The notes beneath the pieces were generated by a model that worked only from the letters and a program-made list of their open reading frames with translations, did no database searches and had not been told where the DNA came from. Source: Panorpa germanica (Eukaryota; Arthropoda; Insecta; Mecoptera; Panorpidae). Taken from it: 64,000 bases of DNA. The stretch covers positions 186,001 to 250,000 of the forward strand of contig CAVMBN010000163.1 in assembly GCA_963678705.1 (NCBI GenBank), read 5' to 3'. A program made the translations under genes and the position numbers. Numbering within the stretch: position 1 is the first letter of the stretch; each line of letters begins with the position of its first letter. Positions 51,156 through 64,000 of this stretch are shown piece after piece.

Positions 51156-52093
51156 TCACACACATAGTAGATAGGAACCACTTGTGTTGCAAAGCAATAT
51201 TAACGTCCTTGTAAACCAATACGTAGGTCTTCCTTTTTGTATTAAGTCCCATCTGTCTTGCCAGAGCTTATGCATATATGCATTCATCTCTTTGGCAATA
51301 TATTTGGTATCGTCTCCAGACTTTTATCTTACAGCCGCATTAACTTGAAATCCTCGAAATTTTTCGCATTAATTTTAAATCATCAAAATTTGATTTTTTC
51401 AGTTCAAGCGTAATTTTTACTTGAGTAAGTGCATGAGTGATTTTTAAATCTAAAGAAATTGTCCCCAATATCATCTGCACCACTTCTGTAGATACAGTTC
51501 TGCAACAACGCGTCATCGTCAATGACATAGTTCTTTGCATGGAAGATCTGGAAGATTGATCGTGTAATACCATGCTGAAGCACAATACACAACCATTGGC
51601 ATAAATGCCCCCTTGTATAGTGTCGGCATAGTTGCCGAGTTTAAGCTTCATTCCGTCCTTGTGACACGCGCAAGGTGTGTTACAAGTTTATCATTCGTTG
51701 TTACCGTATTTGTTTCGTAGCTTTGTAGCTTCAAGAAACGACAGATTTTATCTATACCAGGTCGAGAACGGCTTTCTAGTTGTTCTGTACTATTTGCACC
51801 GATAATGATCACATTATCGTTAGCAAAACATACGTCTACACAACCTTTTAAGTGAGAAACACAGTTCTCGTTAAATACCATGTTCCAGAGCTCAGGCCCC
51901 ATTACGGAACGCTGAGGTCAACATTTAGATAGTTGCCTTTTCATGGAACGGTAATCGGTTTGTAAAATAATGTTCGACAATGAAAATAGTTCTCCATAGC
52001 GCAGTAGACGTACCTATAGGTTTTTGCCGGTCTAATTCTTTGGAGGTCACTTGGCCACCGGACATCAACAAAGGCACACTGAATTTCTATATA
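51156..52093 (-). pseudogene. R1-clade-like RT remnant, subfamily C (stop in motif B)
   Basis: Like the 47.98-kb copy, with FNENCVSHLKGC. Thumb open 51651-51340. Confidence 0.75.
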
Positions 52094-52741
52094 TATCTTA
52101 TATACATACTTGTACTTATGCCTACTTACTTACCATTTGTTTGTTACCATTAAATGTTCATGAACGATCAATCACTATTTCCAAGAAAACCGCATATATT
52201 GTTCACTTAATCACTTATAACAATTAATACACTCTCATTATTATTTAAAACACGCATTTATATAAACTAATTCTTGTGTTTTAATATTATTTATAGTTAA
52301 TGTTATTCGACTTACTTGATAGTGGGCGGCAACCTTTTGTCTTCCGTATATTTGTAGTGTTTATATGAGGTCTTCCTTATATATCTCTACAGATTTCTTG
52401 AATTTTAAACCACTTGATGTTTTAGCACTAACACTAACCTAATTATTATCACTTTTTTTGTCTATCGCACTTATTAATGTCTTATATCAAACATCAAAGT
52501 TACAAATTTGAGGTTATGTTTATAAGACCGCGTGTACGCGTAATAAAAAATTCGTTTTTAACACTGGTTTCCAACTGTCAAACTTTTGTAAAAACACTTT
52601 GTTTAGGGTAAATTAACACAAATTTAAAACAAACTTAAATACTTTTCGTTTGAAAAAGTATTCATATAATTTATTTAATTTTTTTCCGTAATTAATTTCT
52701 CACTTTTATTCACTTTTTTCACCTAAAGTAGCAGGAGCCGA

Positions 52742-53757
52742 TCACACACATAGTAGATAGGAACCACTTGTGTTGCAAAGCAATATTAACGTCCTTGTAA
52801 ACCAATACGTAGGTCTTTCTTTTTGTATTAAGTCCCATCTGTCTTGCCAGAGCTTATGCATATATGCATTCATCTCTTTGGCAATATATTTGGTATCGTC
52901 TCCAGACTTTTATCTTACAGCCGCATTAACTTGAAATCCTCGAAATTTGTCGCATTAATTTTAAATCATCAAAATTTGATTTTTTCAGTTCTAGCGTAAT
53001 TTGTACTTGAGTAAGTGCATGAGTGATTTTTAAATCTAAAGGAATTGTCCTCAATATCACCTGCACCACTTCTGTAGATACAGTTCTGCAACAACGCGTC
53101 ATCGTCAATGACATAGTTCTTTGCATGGAAGATCTGGAAGATTAATCCTGTAATACCATGCTAAAGCACAATACACAACCATTGGCATAAATGCCCCCTT
53201 GTATAGTGTCGGCATAGTTGCCGAGTTTAAGCTTCATTCCGTCCTTGTGACACGCGCAAGGTGTGTTACAAGTTTATCATTCGTTGTTACCGTATTTGTT
53301 TCGTAGCTTTGTAGCTTCAAGAAACTACAGATTTTATCTATACCAGGTCGAGAACGGCTTTCTAGTTGTTCTGTACTATTTGCACCGATAATGATCACAA
53401 TATCGTTAGCAAAACATACGTCTACACAACCTTTTAAGTGAGAAACACAGTTCTCGTCAAATACGATGTTCCAGAGCTCAGGCCCCATTACGGATCGCTG
53501 AGGACAACCTTTAGATAGTTGCCTTTTTATGGAACGGTAATCGGTTTGTAAAATAAAGTTCGACAATGAAAATAGTTCTCCATAGCGCAGTAGACGTACC
53601 TATAGGTTTTTGCCGGTCTAATTCTTTGAAGGTCACTTGGCCACCAGACATCAACAAAGGCACACTGAATTTCTATAAATATCTCATATACATACTTGTA
53701 CTTATGCCTACTTACTTTCCATTTGTTTGTTACCATTGAATGTTCATAAACGATCAA
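52742..53757 (-). pseudogene. R1-clade-like RT remnant, subfamily C, with motif A frame extended
   Basis: Motif B is intact (KGCPQRSVMGPELW), and motif C is CFANDIVIIIG. CTTTCCATTT near 53716 alters the GTAAGTAAGT of other monomers, so a 76-codon frame (53757-53527) reads straight into motif A: IEIQCAFVDVWWPSDLQRI. This is the clearest view of the FDNAWWP-like motif. The catalytic Asp is replaced in it. Confidence 0.78.
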
Positions 53758-54327
53758 TCACTATTTCCAAGAAAACCGCATATATTGTTCACTTAATCAC
53801 TTATAACAATTAATGCACTCTCATTATCATTTAAAACACGCATTTATATAAACTAATTCTTGTGTTTTAATATTATTTATAGTTAATGTTATTCGACTTA
53901 CTTGATAGTGGGCGGCATCCTTTTGTCTTCCGTATACTTGTAGTGTTTATATGAGGTCTTCCTTATATATCTCTACAGATTTCTTGAATTTTAAACCACT
54001 TGATGTTTAAGCACTAAAACTAACCTAATTATTATCACTTTTTTTGTCTATCGCACTTAATATTGTCTTATATCAAACATCAAAGTTACAAATTTGAGGT
54101 TATGTTTATAAGATTGCGTGTACGCGTAATGAAAAATTCGTTTTTAACACTGGTATCCAACTGTCAAACTTTTGTAAAAACACTTTGTTTAGGGTAAATT
54201 AACACAAATTTAAAACAAACTTAAATACTTTTCGTTTGAAAAAGTATTCATATAATTTATTTAATTTTTTTCCGTAAATAATTTCTCACTTTTAATCACT
54301 TTTTTCACCTAAAGTAGCAGGAGCCGA

Positions 54328-55266
54328 TCACACACATAGTAGATAGGAACCACTTGTGTTGCAAAGCAATATTAACGTCCTTGTAAACCAATACGTAGGT
54401 CTTCCTTTTTGTATTAATTTCCATCTGTCTTGCCAGAGCTTATGCATATATGCATTCATCTCTTTGGCAATATATTTGGTATCGTCTCCAGACTTTTATC
54501 TTACAGCCGCATTAACTTGAAATCCTCAAAATTTGTCGCATTAATTTTAAATCATCAAAATTTGATTTTTTCAGTTCAAGCGTAATTTGTACTTGAGTAA
54601 GTGCATGAGTGATTTTTAAATCTAAAAGAATTGTCCCCAATATCACCTGCACCACTTCTGTAGATACAGTTCTGCAACAACGCGTCATCGTCAATGACAT
54701 AGTTCTTTGCATGGAAGATCTGGAAGATTGATCCTGTATTACCATGCTGAAGCACAATACACAACCATTGGCATAAATGCCCCCTTGTATAGTGTCGGCA
54801 TAGTTGCCGAGTTTAAGCTTCATTCCGTCCTTGTGACACGCGCAAGGTGTGTTACAAGTTTATCATTCGTTGTTACCGTATTTGTTTCGTAGCTTTGTAG
54901 CTTTAAGAAACTACAGATTTTATCTATACCAGGTCGAGAACGGCTTTCTAGTTGTTCTGTACTATTTGCACCGATAATGATCACATTATCGTTAGCAAAA
55001 CATACGTCTACACAACCTTTTGAGTGAGAAACACAGTTCTCGTTAAATACCATGTTCATGAGCTCAGGCCCCATTACGGAACGCTGAGGTCAACATTTAG
55101 ATAGTTGCCTTTTCATGGAACGGTAATCGGTTTGTAAAATTAATGTTCGACAATGAAAATAGTTCTCCATAGCGCAGTAGACGTACCTATAGGTTTTTGC
55201 CGGTCTAATTATTTGAAGGTCACTTGGCCACCGGACATCAACAAAGGCACACTGAATTTCTATAAA
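54328..55266 (-). pseudogene. R1-clade-like RT remnant, subfamily C (stop in motif B)
   Basis: GPELMNMVFNENC (Trp to Met by a small rearrangement, GTTCATGAGC near 55052). The same oddity occurs 6,345 bp to the right. Confidence 0.75.
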
Positions 55267-55914
55267 TATCTCATATACATACTTGTACTTATGCCTACTT
55301 ACTTACCATTTGTTTGTTACCATTGAATGTTCATAAACGATCAATCACTATTTCCAAGGAAACCGCATATATTGTTCACTTAATCACTTATAACAATTAA
55401 TAAACTCTCATTATCATTTAAAACACGCATTTATATAAACTAATTCTTGTGTTTTAATATTATTTATAGTTAATGTTATTCGACTTACTTGATAGTGGGC
55501 GGCAACCTTTTGTCTTCCGTATATTTGTAGTGTTTATATGAGGTCTTCCTTATATATTTCTACAGATTTCTTGAATTTTAAACTACTTGATGTTTTAGCA
55601 CTAACACTAACCTAATTATTATCACTTTTTTTGTCTATCGCACTTATTAATGACTTATATCAAACATCAAAGTTACAATTTTAAGGTTATGTTTATAAGA
55701 CCGCGTGTACGCGTAATGAAAAATTCGTTTTTAACACTGGTTTCTAACTGTCAAACTTTTGTAAAAACACTTTGTTTAGGGTAAATTAACACAAATTTAA
55801 AACAAACTTAATTACTTTTCGTTTAAGAAAGTATTCATATAATTTATTTAATTTTTTTCCGTAATTAATTTCTCACTTTTAATCACTTTTTTCACCTAAA
55901 GTAGCAGGAGCCGA

Positions 55915-56853
55915 TCACACACATAGTAGATAGGAACCACTTGTGTTGCAAAGCAATATTAACGTCCTTGTAAACCAATACGTAGGTCTTTCTTTTTGTA
56001 TTAAGTCCCATCTGTCTTGCCAGAGCTTATGCATATATACATTCATCTCTTTGGCAATATATTTGGTATCGTCTCCAGACTTTTATCTTACAGCCGCATT
56101 AACTTTAAATTCTCGAAATTTGTCGCATTAATTTTAAATCATCAAAATTTGATTTTTTCAGTTCTAGCGTAATTTGAACTTAAGTAAGTGCATGAGTGAT
56201 TTTTAAATCTAAAGGAATTGTTCCCAATATCACCTGCACCACTTCTGTAGATACAGTTCTGCAACAACGCGTCATCCTCAATGACATAGTTCTTTGCATG
56301 AAAGATCTGGAAGATTGATTCTGTAATACTATGCCGAAGCACAATACACAACCATTGGCATAAATGTTTCCTTGTATAGTGTCGGCATAGTTGCCGAGTT
56401 TAAGCTTTATTTCATCCTTGTGACACGCGCAAGGTGTGTTACAAGTTTATCATTCGTTGTTACCGTATTTGTTTCGTAGCTATGTAGGTTCAAAAAACTA
56501 CAGATTTTATCTATAGCAGATCGAGAACGGCTTTCTAGTTGTTCTGTACTATTTGCACCGATTTGGATCACATTATCGTTGGCAAAACATACGTCTACAC
56601 AACCTTTTGAGTGAGAAACACAGTTCTCGTCAAATACCATGTTCCAGAGCTCAGGCCCCATTACGGAACGCTGAGGTCAACATTTAGATAGTTGCCTTTT
56701 CATGGAACGGTAATCGGTTTGTAAAATTAATGTTCGACAATGAAAATAGTTCTCCATAGCGCAGTAGACGTACCTAGAGGTTTTTGCCGGTCTAATTCTT
56801 TGAAGGTCACTTAGCCACCAGACATTATCAAAGGCACACTGAATTTCTATAAA
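55915..56853 (-). pseudogene. R1-clade-like RT remnant, subfamily C (stop in motif B)
   Basis: Near-twin of 44802-45740 (offset 11,113) and of 62260-63198 (offset 6,345). Confidence 0.75.
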
Positions 56854-57504
56854 TATCTCATGTACATACTTGTACTTATGCCTACTTACTTACCATTTGT
56901 TTGTTACCATTGAATGTTCATGAACGATCAATCACTATTTTCAAGAAAACCGCACATATTGTTCACTTAATCAATTATAACAATTAATACACTCTCTTTA
57001 TTATTTAAAACACGCATTTATTCTTCTACTAATTCTTATGTTATAATATTATTTATAGTTAATGTTAATCGACTTACTTGATAGTGGGCGGCAACCTTTT
57101 GTTTTTCGTATATTTGTAGTGTTTATAGGAGGTCTTCCTTATATAGCTCTACAGATTTCTTGAATTTCTTAACCACTTGATGTTTTAGCACTAAGACTAA
57201 CCTAATTATTATCACTTTTTTTGTATATCGCACTTATTACTGTCTTATATCAAACATCAAAGTTAGAAATTTGAGGTTATGTTTATAAGACCGCGTGTAC
57301 GCGTAATGAAAAATTTATTTTTAACACTGGTTTCCAACTGTAAAACTTTTGTAAAAACACTTTGTTTAGGGTAAATTAACACAAATTTAAAACACACTTA
57401 AATACTTTTCGTTTGAAAAAGTATTCATATAATTTATTTAATTTTTTTCCATAATTAATTTCTCACTTTTAATCACTTTCTTCACCTAAAGTAGCAGGAG
57501 CCGA

Positions 57505-58440
57505 TCACACACATAGTAGATAGGAACCACTTGTGTTGCAAAGCAATATTAACGTCCTTGTAAACCAATACGTAGGTCTTTCTTTTTGTATTAAGTCCCA
57601 TCTGTCTTGCCAGAGCTTATGCATATATGCATTCATCTCTTTGGCAATATATTTGGTATCGTCTCCAGACTTTTATCTTACACCCGCATTAACTTGAAAT
57701 CCTCGAAATTTGTCGCAATAATTTTAAATCATCAAAATTTGATTTTTTCAGTTCTAGCGTAATTTGTACTTGAGTAAGTGCATGAGTGATTTTTAAAACT
57801 AAAGGAATTGTCCCCAATATCACCTGCACCACTTCTGTAGATACAGTTCTGCAACAGCGCGTCATCGTCAATGACATAGTTCTTTGCATGGAAGATCTGG
57901 AAGATTGATCCTGTAATACCATGCTGAAGCACAATACACAACCATTGGCATAAATGCCTTTTTGTATAGTGTCGGCATAGTTGCGAGTTTAAGCTTCCTT
58001 CCGTCCTTGTGACACGCGCAAGGTGTGTTACAAGTTTATCATTCGTTGTTACCGTATTTGTTTCGTAGCTTTGTAGCTTCAAGAAACTACAGATTTTATC
58101 TATAGCAGGTCGAGAACGGCTTTCTAGTTGTTCTGTACTATTTGCACCGATAATGATCACATTATCGTTGGCAAAGCATACGTCTACACAACCTTTTGAG
58201 TGAGAAACACAGTTCTCGTCAAATACCATGTTCCAGAGCTCAGGCCCAATTACGGATCGCTGAGGACAACCTTTAGATAGTTGCCTTTTTATGGAACGGA
58301 ATCGGTTTGTAAAATAATGTTCGACAATGAAAATAGTTCTCCATAGCGCAGTAGACGTACCTATAGGTTTTTGCCGGTCTAATTCTTTGAAGGTCACTTG
58401 GCCACCGGACATCAACAAAGGCACACTGAATTTCTATAAA
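57505..58440 (-). pseudogene. R1-clade-like RT remnant, subfamily C
   Basis: Near-twin of 46392-47328. One-base losses at about 57983 and 58300 shift the frames and create an artificial 230-codon frame (58424-57732). That frame joins the true palm frame to a wrong thumb frame. Confidence 0.75.
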
Positions 58441-59090
58441 TATCTCTATATACATACTTGTACTTATGCCTACTTACTTACCATTTGTTTGTTACCATTG
58501 AATGTTCATAAACGATCAATCCACTATTTCCAAGAAAACCGCATATATTGTTCACTTAATCACTTTATAACAATCAATACACTCTCATTATCATTTAAAA
58601 CACGCATTTATATAAACTAATTCTTGTGTTTTAATATTATTTATAGTTAATGTTATTCGACTTACTTGATAGTGGGCGGGCAACCTTTTGTCTTCCGTAT
58701 ATTTGTAGTGTTTATATGAGGTCTTCCTTATATATCTCTACAGATTTCTTGAATTTAAACCACTTGATGTTTTAGCACTAACACTAACCTAATTATTATC
58801 ACTTTTTTTGTCTATCGCACTTATTAATGTCTTATATCAAACATCAAAGTTACAAATTGAGGTTATGTTTATAAGACCGCGTGTACGCGTAATAAAAAAT
58901 TCGTTTTTAACACTGGTTTCCAACTGTCAAACTTTTGTAAAAACACTTTGTTTAGGGTAAATTAACACAAATTTAAAACAAACTTAAATACTTTCGTTTG
59001 AAAAAGTATTCATATAATTTATTTAATTTTTTTCCGTAATTAATTTCTCACTTTTATTCACTTTTTTCACCTAAAGTAGCAGGGAGCCGA

Positions 59091-60025
59091 TCACACACAT
59101 AGTAGATAGGAACCACTTGTGTTGCAAAGCAATATTAACGTCCTTGTAAACCAATACGTAGGTCTTTCTTTTTGTATTAAGTCCCATCTGTCTTGCCAGA
59201 GCTTATGCATATATGCATTCATCTCTTTGGCAATATATTTGGTATCGTCTCCAGACTTTTATCTTACAGCCGCATTAACTTGAAATCCTCGAAATTTTGT
59301 CGCATTAATTTTAATCATCAAAATTTGATTTTTTCAGTTCTAGCGTAATTTGTACTTGAGTAAGTGCATGAGTGATTTTTAAATCTAAAGGAATTGTCCT
59401 CAATATCACCTGCACCACTTCTGTAGATACAGTTCTGCAACAACGCGTCATCGTCAATGACATAGTTCTTTGCATGGAAGATCTGGAAGATTAATCCTGT
59501 AATACCATGCTAAAGCACAATACACAACCATTGGCATAAATGCCCCCTTGTATAGTGTCGGCATAGTTGCCGAGTTTAAGCTTCATTCCGTCCTTGTGAC
59601 ACGCGCAAGGTGTGTTACAAGTTTATCATTCGTTGTTACCGTATTTGTTTCGTAGCTTGTAGCTTCAAGAAACTACAGATTTTATCTATACCAGGTCGAG
59701 AACGGCTTCTAGTTGTTCTGTACTATTTGCACCGATAATGATCACAATATCGTTAGCAAAACATACGTCTACACAACCTTTTAAGTGAGAAACACAGTTC
59801 TCGTCAAATACGATGTTCCAGAGCTCAGGCCCCATTACGGATCGCTGAGGACAACCTTTAGATAGTTGCCTTTTTATGGAACGGTAATCGGTTTGTAAAA
59901 TAAAGTTCGACAATGAAAATAGTTCTCCATAGCGCAGTAGACGTACCTATAGGTTTTGCCGGTCTAATTCTTTGAAGGTCACTTGGCCACCAGACATCAA
60001 CAAAGGCACACTGAATTTCTATAAA
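59091..60025 (-). pseudogene. R1-clade-like RT remnant, subfamily C
   Basis: Near-twin of 52742-53679. A missing T near 59707 cuts the palm frame after STEQLE. Several other one-base differences are present. Confidence 0.75.
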
Positions 60026-60670
60026 TATCTCATATACATACTTGTACTTATGCCTACTTACTTACCATTTGTTTGTTACCATTGAATGTTCATAAACGAT
60101 CAATCACTATTTCCAAGAAAACCGCATATATTGTTCACTTAATCACTTATAACAATTAATGCACTCTCATTATCATTTAAAACACGCATTTATATAAACT
60201 AATTCTTGTGTTTTAATATTATTTATAGTTAATGTTATTCGACTTACTTGATAGTGGGCGGCATCCTTTTGTCTTCCGTATACTTGTAGTGTTTATATGA
60301 GGTCTTCCTTATATATCTCTACAGATTTCTTGAATTTTAAACCACTTGATGTTTAAGCACTAAACTAACCTAATTATTATCACTTTTTTTGTCTATCGCA
60401 CTTATATTGTCTTATATCAAACATCAAAGTTACAAATTTGAGGTTATGTTTATAAGATTGCGTGTACGCGTAATGAAAAATTCGTTTTTAACACTGGTAT
60501 CCAACTGTCAAACTTTTGTAAAAACACTTTGTTTAGGGTAAATTAACACAAATTTAAAACAAACTTAAATACTTTTCGTTTGAAAAAGTATTCATATAAT
60601 TTATTTAATTTTTTGCCGTAAATAATTTCTCACTTTAATCACTTTTTTCACCTAAAGTAGCAGGAGCCGA

Positions 60671-61611
60671 TCACACACATAGTAGATAGGAACCACTTGT
60701 GTTGCAAAGCAATATTAACGTCCTTGTAAACCAATACGTAGGTCTTCCTTTTTGTATTAATTTCCATCTGTCTTGCCAGAGCTTATGCATATATGCATTC
60801 ATCTCTTTGGCAATATATTTGGTATTGGTCTCCAGACTTTTATCTTACAGCCGCATTAACTTGAAATCCTCAAAATTTGTCGCATTAATTTTAAATCATC
60901 AAAATTTGATTTTTTCAGTTCAAGCGTAATTTGTACTTAAGTAAGTGCATGAGTGATTTTTAAATCTAAAAGAATTGTCCCCAATATCACCTGCACCACT
61001 TCTGTAGATACAGTTCTGCAACAACGCGTCATCGTCAATGACATAGTTCTTTGCATGGAAGATCTGGAAGATTGATCCTGTAATACCATGCTGAAGCCAC
61101 AATACACAATTATTGGCATAAATGCCCCCTTGTATAGTGTCGGCATAGTTGCCGAGTTTAAGCTTCATTCCGTCCTTGTGACACGCGCAAGGTGTGTTAC
61201 AAGTTTATCATTCGTTGTTACCGTATTTGTTTCGTAGCTTTGTAGCTTTAAGAAACTACAGATTTTATCTATACCAGGTCGAGAACGGCTTTCTAGTTGT
61301 TCTGTACTATTTGCACCGATAATGATCACATTATCGTTAGCAAAACATACGTCTACACAACCTTTTGAGTGAGAAACACAGTTCTCGTTAAATACCATGT
61401 TCATGAGCTCAGGCCTTATTACGGAACGCTGAGGTCAACATTTAGATAGTTGCCTTTTCATGGAACGGTAATCGGTTTGTAAAATTAATGTTCAACAATG
61501 AAAATAGTTCTCCATAGCGCAGTAGACGTACCTATAGGTTTTTGCCGGTCTAATTATTTGAAGGTCACTTGGCCACCGGACATCAACAAAGGCACACTGA
61601 ATTTCTATAAA
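60671..61611 (-). pseudogene. R1-clade-like RT remnant, subfamily C (stop in motif B)
   Basis: Near-twin of 54328-55266, with the same LMNMVFNENC oddity. An extra C near 61098 shifts the frame in the thumb region. Confidence 0.75.
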
Positions 61612-62259
61612 TATCTCATATACATACTTGTACTTATGCCTACTTACTTACCATTTGTTTGTTACCATTGAATGTTCATAAACGATCAATCACTATTTCC
61701 AAGAAAACCGCATATATTGTTCACTTAATCACTTATAACAATTAATAAACTCTCATTATCATTTAAAACACGCATTTATATAAACTAATTCCTTGTGTTT
61801 TAATATTATTTATAGTTAATGTTATTCGACTTACTTGATAGTGGGCGGCAACCTTTTGTCTTCCGTATATTTGTAGTGTTTATTATGAGGTCTTCCTTAT
61901 ATATTTCTACAGATTTCTTGAATTTTAAACCACTTGATGTTTTAGCACTAACACTAACCTAATTATTATCACTTTTTTTTGTCTATCGCACTTATTAATG
62001 ACTTATATCAAACATCAAAGTTACAATTTTAAGGTTATGTTTATAAGACCGCGTGTACGCGTAATGAAAAATTCGTTTTTAACACTGGTTTACTGTCAAA
62101 CTTTTGTAAAAACACTTTGTTTAGGGTAAATTAACACAAATTTAAAACAACCTTAATTACTTTTCGTTTAAGAAAGTATTCATATAATTTATTTAATTTT
62201 TTTCCGTAATTAATTTCTCACTTTTAATCACTTTTTTCACCTAAAGTAGCAGGAGCCGA

Positions 62260-63198
62260 TCACACACATAGTAGATAGGAACCACTTGTGTTGCAAAGCA
62301 ATATTAACGTCCTTGTAAACCAATACGTAGGTCTTTCTTTTTGTATTAAGTCCCATCTGTCTTGCCAGAGCTTATGCATATATACATTCATCTCTTTGGC
62401 AATATATTTGGTATCGTCTCCAGACTTTTATCTTACAGCCGCATTAACTTTAAATTCTCGAAATTTGTCGCATTAATTTTAAATCATCAAAATTTGATTT
62501 TTTCAGTTCTAGCGTAATTTGAACTTAAGTAAGTGCATGAGTGATTTTTAAATCTAAAGGAATTGTTCCCAATATCACCTGCACCACTTCTGTAGATACA
62601 GTTCTGCAACAACGCGTCATCCTCAATGACATAGTTCTTTGCATGAAAGATCTGGAAGATTGATTCTGTAATACTATGCCGAAGCACAATACACAACCAT
62701 TGGCATAAATGTTTCCTTGTATAGTGTCGGCATAGTTGCCGAGTTTAAGCTTTATTTCGTCCTTGTGACACGCGCAAGGTGTGTTACAAGTTTATCATTC
62801 GTTGTTACCGTATTTGTTTCGTAGCTATGTAGGTTCAAAAAACTACAGATTTTATCTATAGCAGATCGAGAACGGCTTTCTAGTTGTTCTGTACTATTTG
62901 CACCGATTTGGATCACATTATCGTTGGCAAAACATACGTCTACACAACCTTTTGAGTGAGAAACACAGTTCTCGTCAAATACCATGTTCCAGAGCTCAGG
63001 CCCCATTACGGAACGCTGAGGTCAACATTTAGATAGTTGCCTTTTCATGGAACGGTAATCGGTTTGTAAAATTAATGTTCGACAATGAAAATAGTTCTCC
63101 ATAGCGCAGTAGACGTACCTAGAGGTTTTTGCCGGTCTAATTCTTTGAAGGTCACTTAGCCACCAGACATTATCAAAGGCACACTGAATTTCTATAAA
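62260..63198 (-). pseudogene. R1-clade-like RT remnant, subfamily C (stop in motif B)
   Basis: Near-identical to 55915-56853 and 44802-45740. Open part from 63006 down. Confidence 0.75.
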
Positions 63199-63849
63199 TA
63201 TCTCATGTACATACTTGTACTTATGCCTACTTACTTACCATTTGTTTGTTACCATTGAATGTTCATGAACGATCAATCACTATTTTCAAGAAAACCGCAC
63301 ATATTGTTCACTTAATCAATTATAACAATTAATACACTCTCTTTATTATTTAAAACACGCATTTATTCTTCTACTAATTCTTATGTTATAATATTATTTA
63401 TAGTTAATGTTAATCGACTTACTTGATAGTGGGCGGCAACCTTTTGTTTTTCATATATTTGTAGTGTTTATAGGAGGTCTTCCTTATATAGCTCTACAGA
63501 TTTCTTGAATTTCTTAACCACTTGATGTTTTAGCACTAAGACTAACCTAATTATTATCACTTTTTTTGTATATCGCACTTATTACTGTCTTATATCAAAC
63601 ATCAAAGTTAGAAATTTGAGGTTATGTTTATAAGACCGCGTGTACGCGTAATGAAAAATTTATTTTTAACACTGGTTTCCAACTGTAAAACTTTTGTAAA
63701 AACACTTTGTTTAGGGTAAATTAACACAAATTTAAAACACACTTAAATACTTTTCGTTTGAAAAAGTATTCATATAATTTATTTAATTTTTTTCCATAAT
63801 TAATTTCTCACTTTTAATCACTTTCTTCACCTAAAGTAGCAGGAGCCGA

Positions 63850-64000
63850 TCACACACATAGTAGATAGGAACCACTTGTGTTGCAAAGCAATATTAACGT
63901 CCTTGTAAACCAATACGTAGGTCTTTCTTTTTGTATTAAGTCCCATCTGTCTTGCCAGAGCTTATGCATATATGCATTCATCTCTTTGGCAATATATTTG
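63850..64000 (-). pseudogene. R1-clade-like C-terminal tail, cut by window edge
   Basis: The WQDRWD..KGRPTYWF part of the next monomer. The rest lies outside the window. Confidence 0.65.

Larger units (their letters stand above)
16392..64000. repeat. Satellite array, block 3 (about 31 monomers), runs off the window
   Basis: Thirty monomers with an RT anchor, plus one that lost it, follow each other head to tail. Anchor spacing is 1,585-1,589 bp except at two internal deletions (26071 and 43970). Subfamily A dominates to about 22 kb and B to 43.97 kb. C then fills the rest, with slightly longer monomers (mostly 1,587). The ~650-bp gaps between the listed RT remnants are AT-rich spacer equal to 12056-12703, with no gene seen. 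The array contains no unique sequence and continues past the right edge. Confidence 0.97.

Noticed and set aside
57732..58424. Apparent 230-codon gene on the minus strand
   Set aside because: One-base losses near 57983 and 58300 fuse the palm frame to the shadow thumb frame. The near-twin at 46392-47328 lacks those losses.
16392..64000. CRISPR-like or LTR-type array
   Set aside because: The period is 1.6 kb without short spacers. No LTR pair, primer-binding site or polypurine tract was seen.
740..64000. Selection on the monomer reading frames, as many stay open for 110 codons
   Set aside because: Monomers are kept alike by homogenisation. The frames hold shared stops, frameshifts and a dead active site, so open frames are inherited and not evidence of coding function.

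Overview
The window is AT-rich eukaryotic repeat DNA. It contains no recognisable single-copy host gene, no RNA gene and no CRISPR array. The retroelement types suggest an animal, most probably an insect or other arthropod: an I-clade-like LINE with CCHC gag, AP endonuclease, RT and RNase H, and remnants of an R1-clade-like LINE. The species cannot be told from the sequence.

Most of the window is a long head-to-tail satellite with a monomer of about 1,586 bp. About 36 monomers or part-monomers lie in three stretches: 740-3925, 9652-14092 and 16392-64000. Each monomer carries, on the minus strand, about 940 bp of the decayed 3' half of an R1-type LINE ORF2. It runs from RT motif A (AFVDVWWP-like), through motif B (KGCPQRSVMGP) and motif C (FAND in place of YADD), to the thumb (RTVSTEVVQV) and a C-terminal WQDRWD..KGRPTYWF segment. 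The other ~650 bp is an AT-rich spacer with no recognised coding content.

Three copies of an I-clade-like LINE lie in the satellite on the plus strand. Copy 1 (1-739) enters from the left edge and is its 3' end. Copy 2 (3926-9651) is full length with a 13-bp target-site duplication, but ORF1 and ORF2 carry stops and frameshifts. Copy 3 (14093-16391) lacks everything upstream of the RT palm. All three join the satellite at the same base position of the monomer, next to a perfect palindrome. The monomers downstream of copies 1 and 2 share rare variants, so at least these two look like products of segmental duplication of the array.

The right-hand 47.6 kb is a mosaic of three monomer subfamilies: A mainly 16.4-22 kb, B mainly 22.6-43.97 kb, C 43.97-64 kb. 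Two recombination junctions delete 844 bp and about 760 bp. Multi-monomer near-identical repeats occur at offsets of 6,345 and 11,113 bp. From about 57.98 to 62.15 kb there is a dense cluster of single-base indels, which looks more like poor consensus quality than biology.
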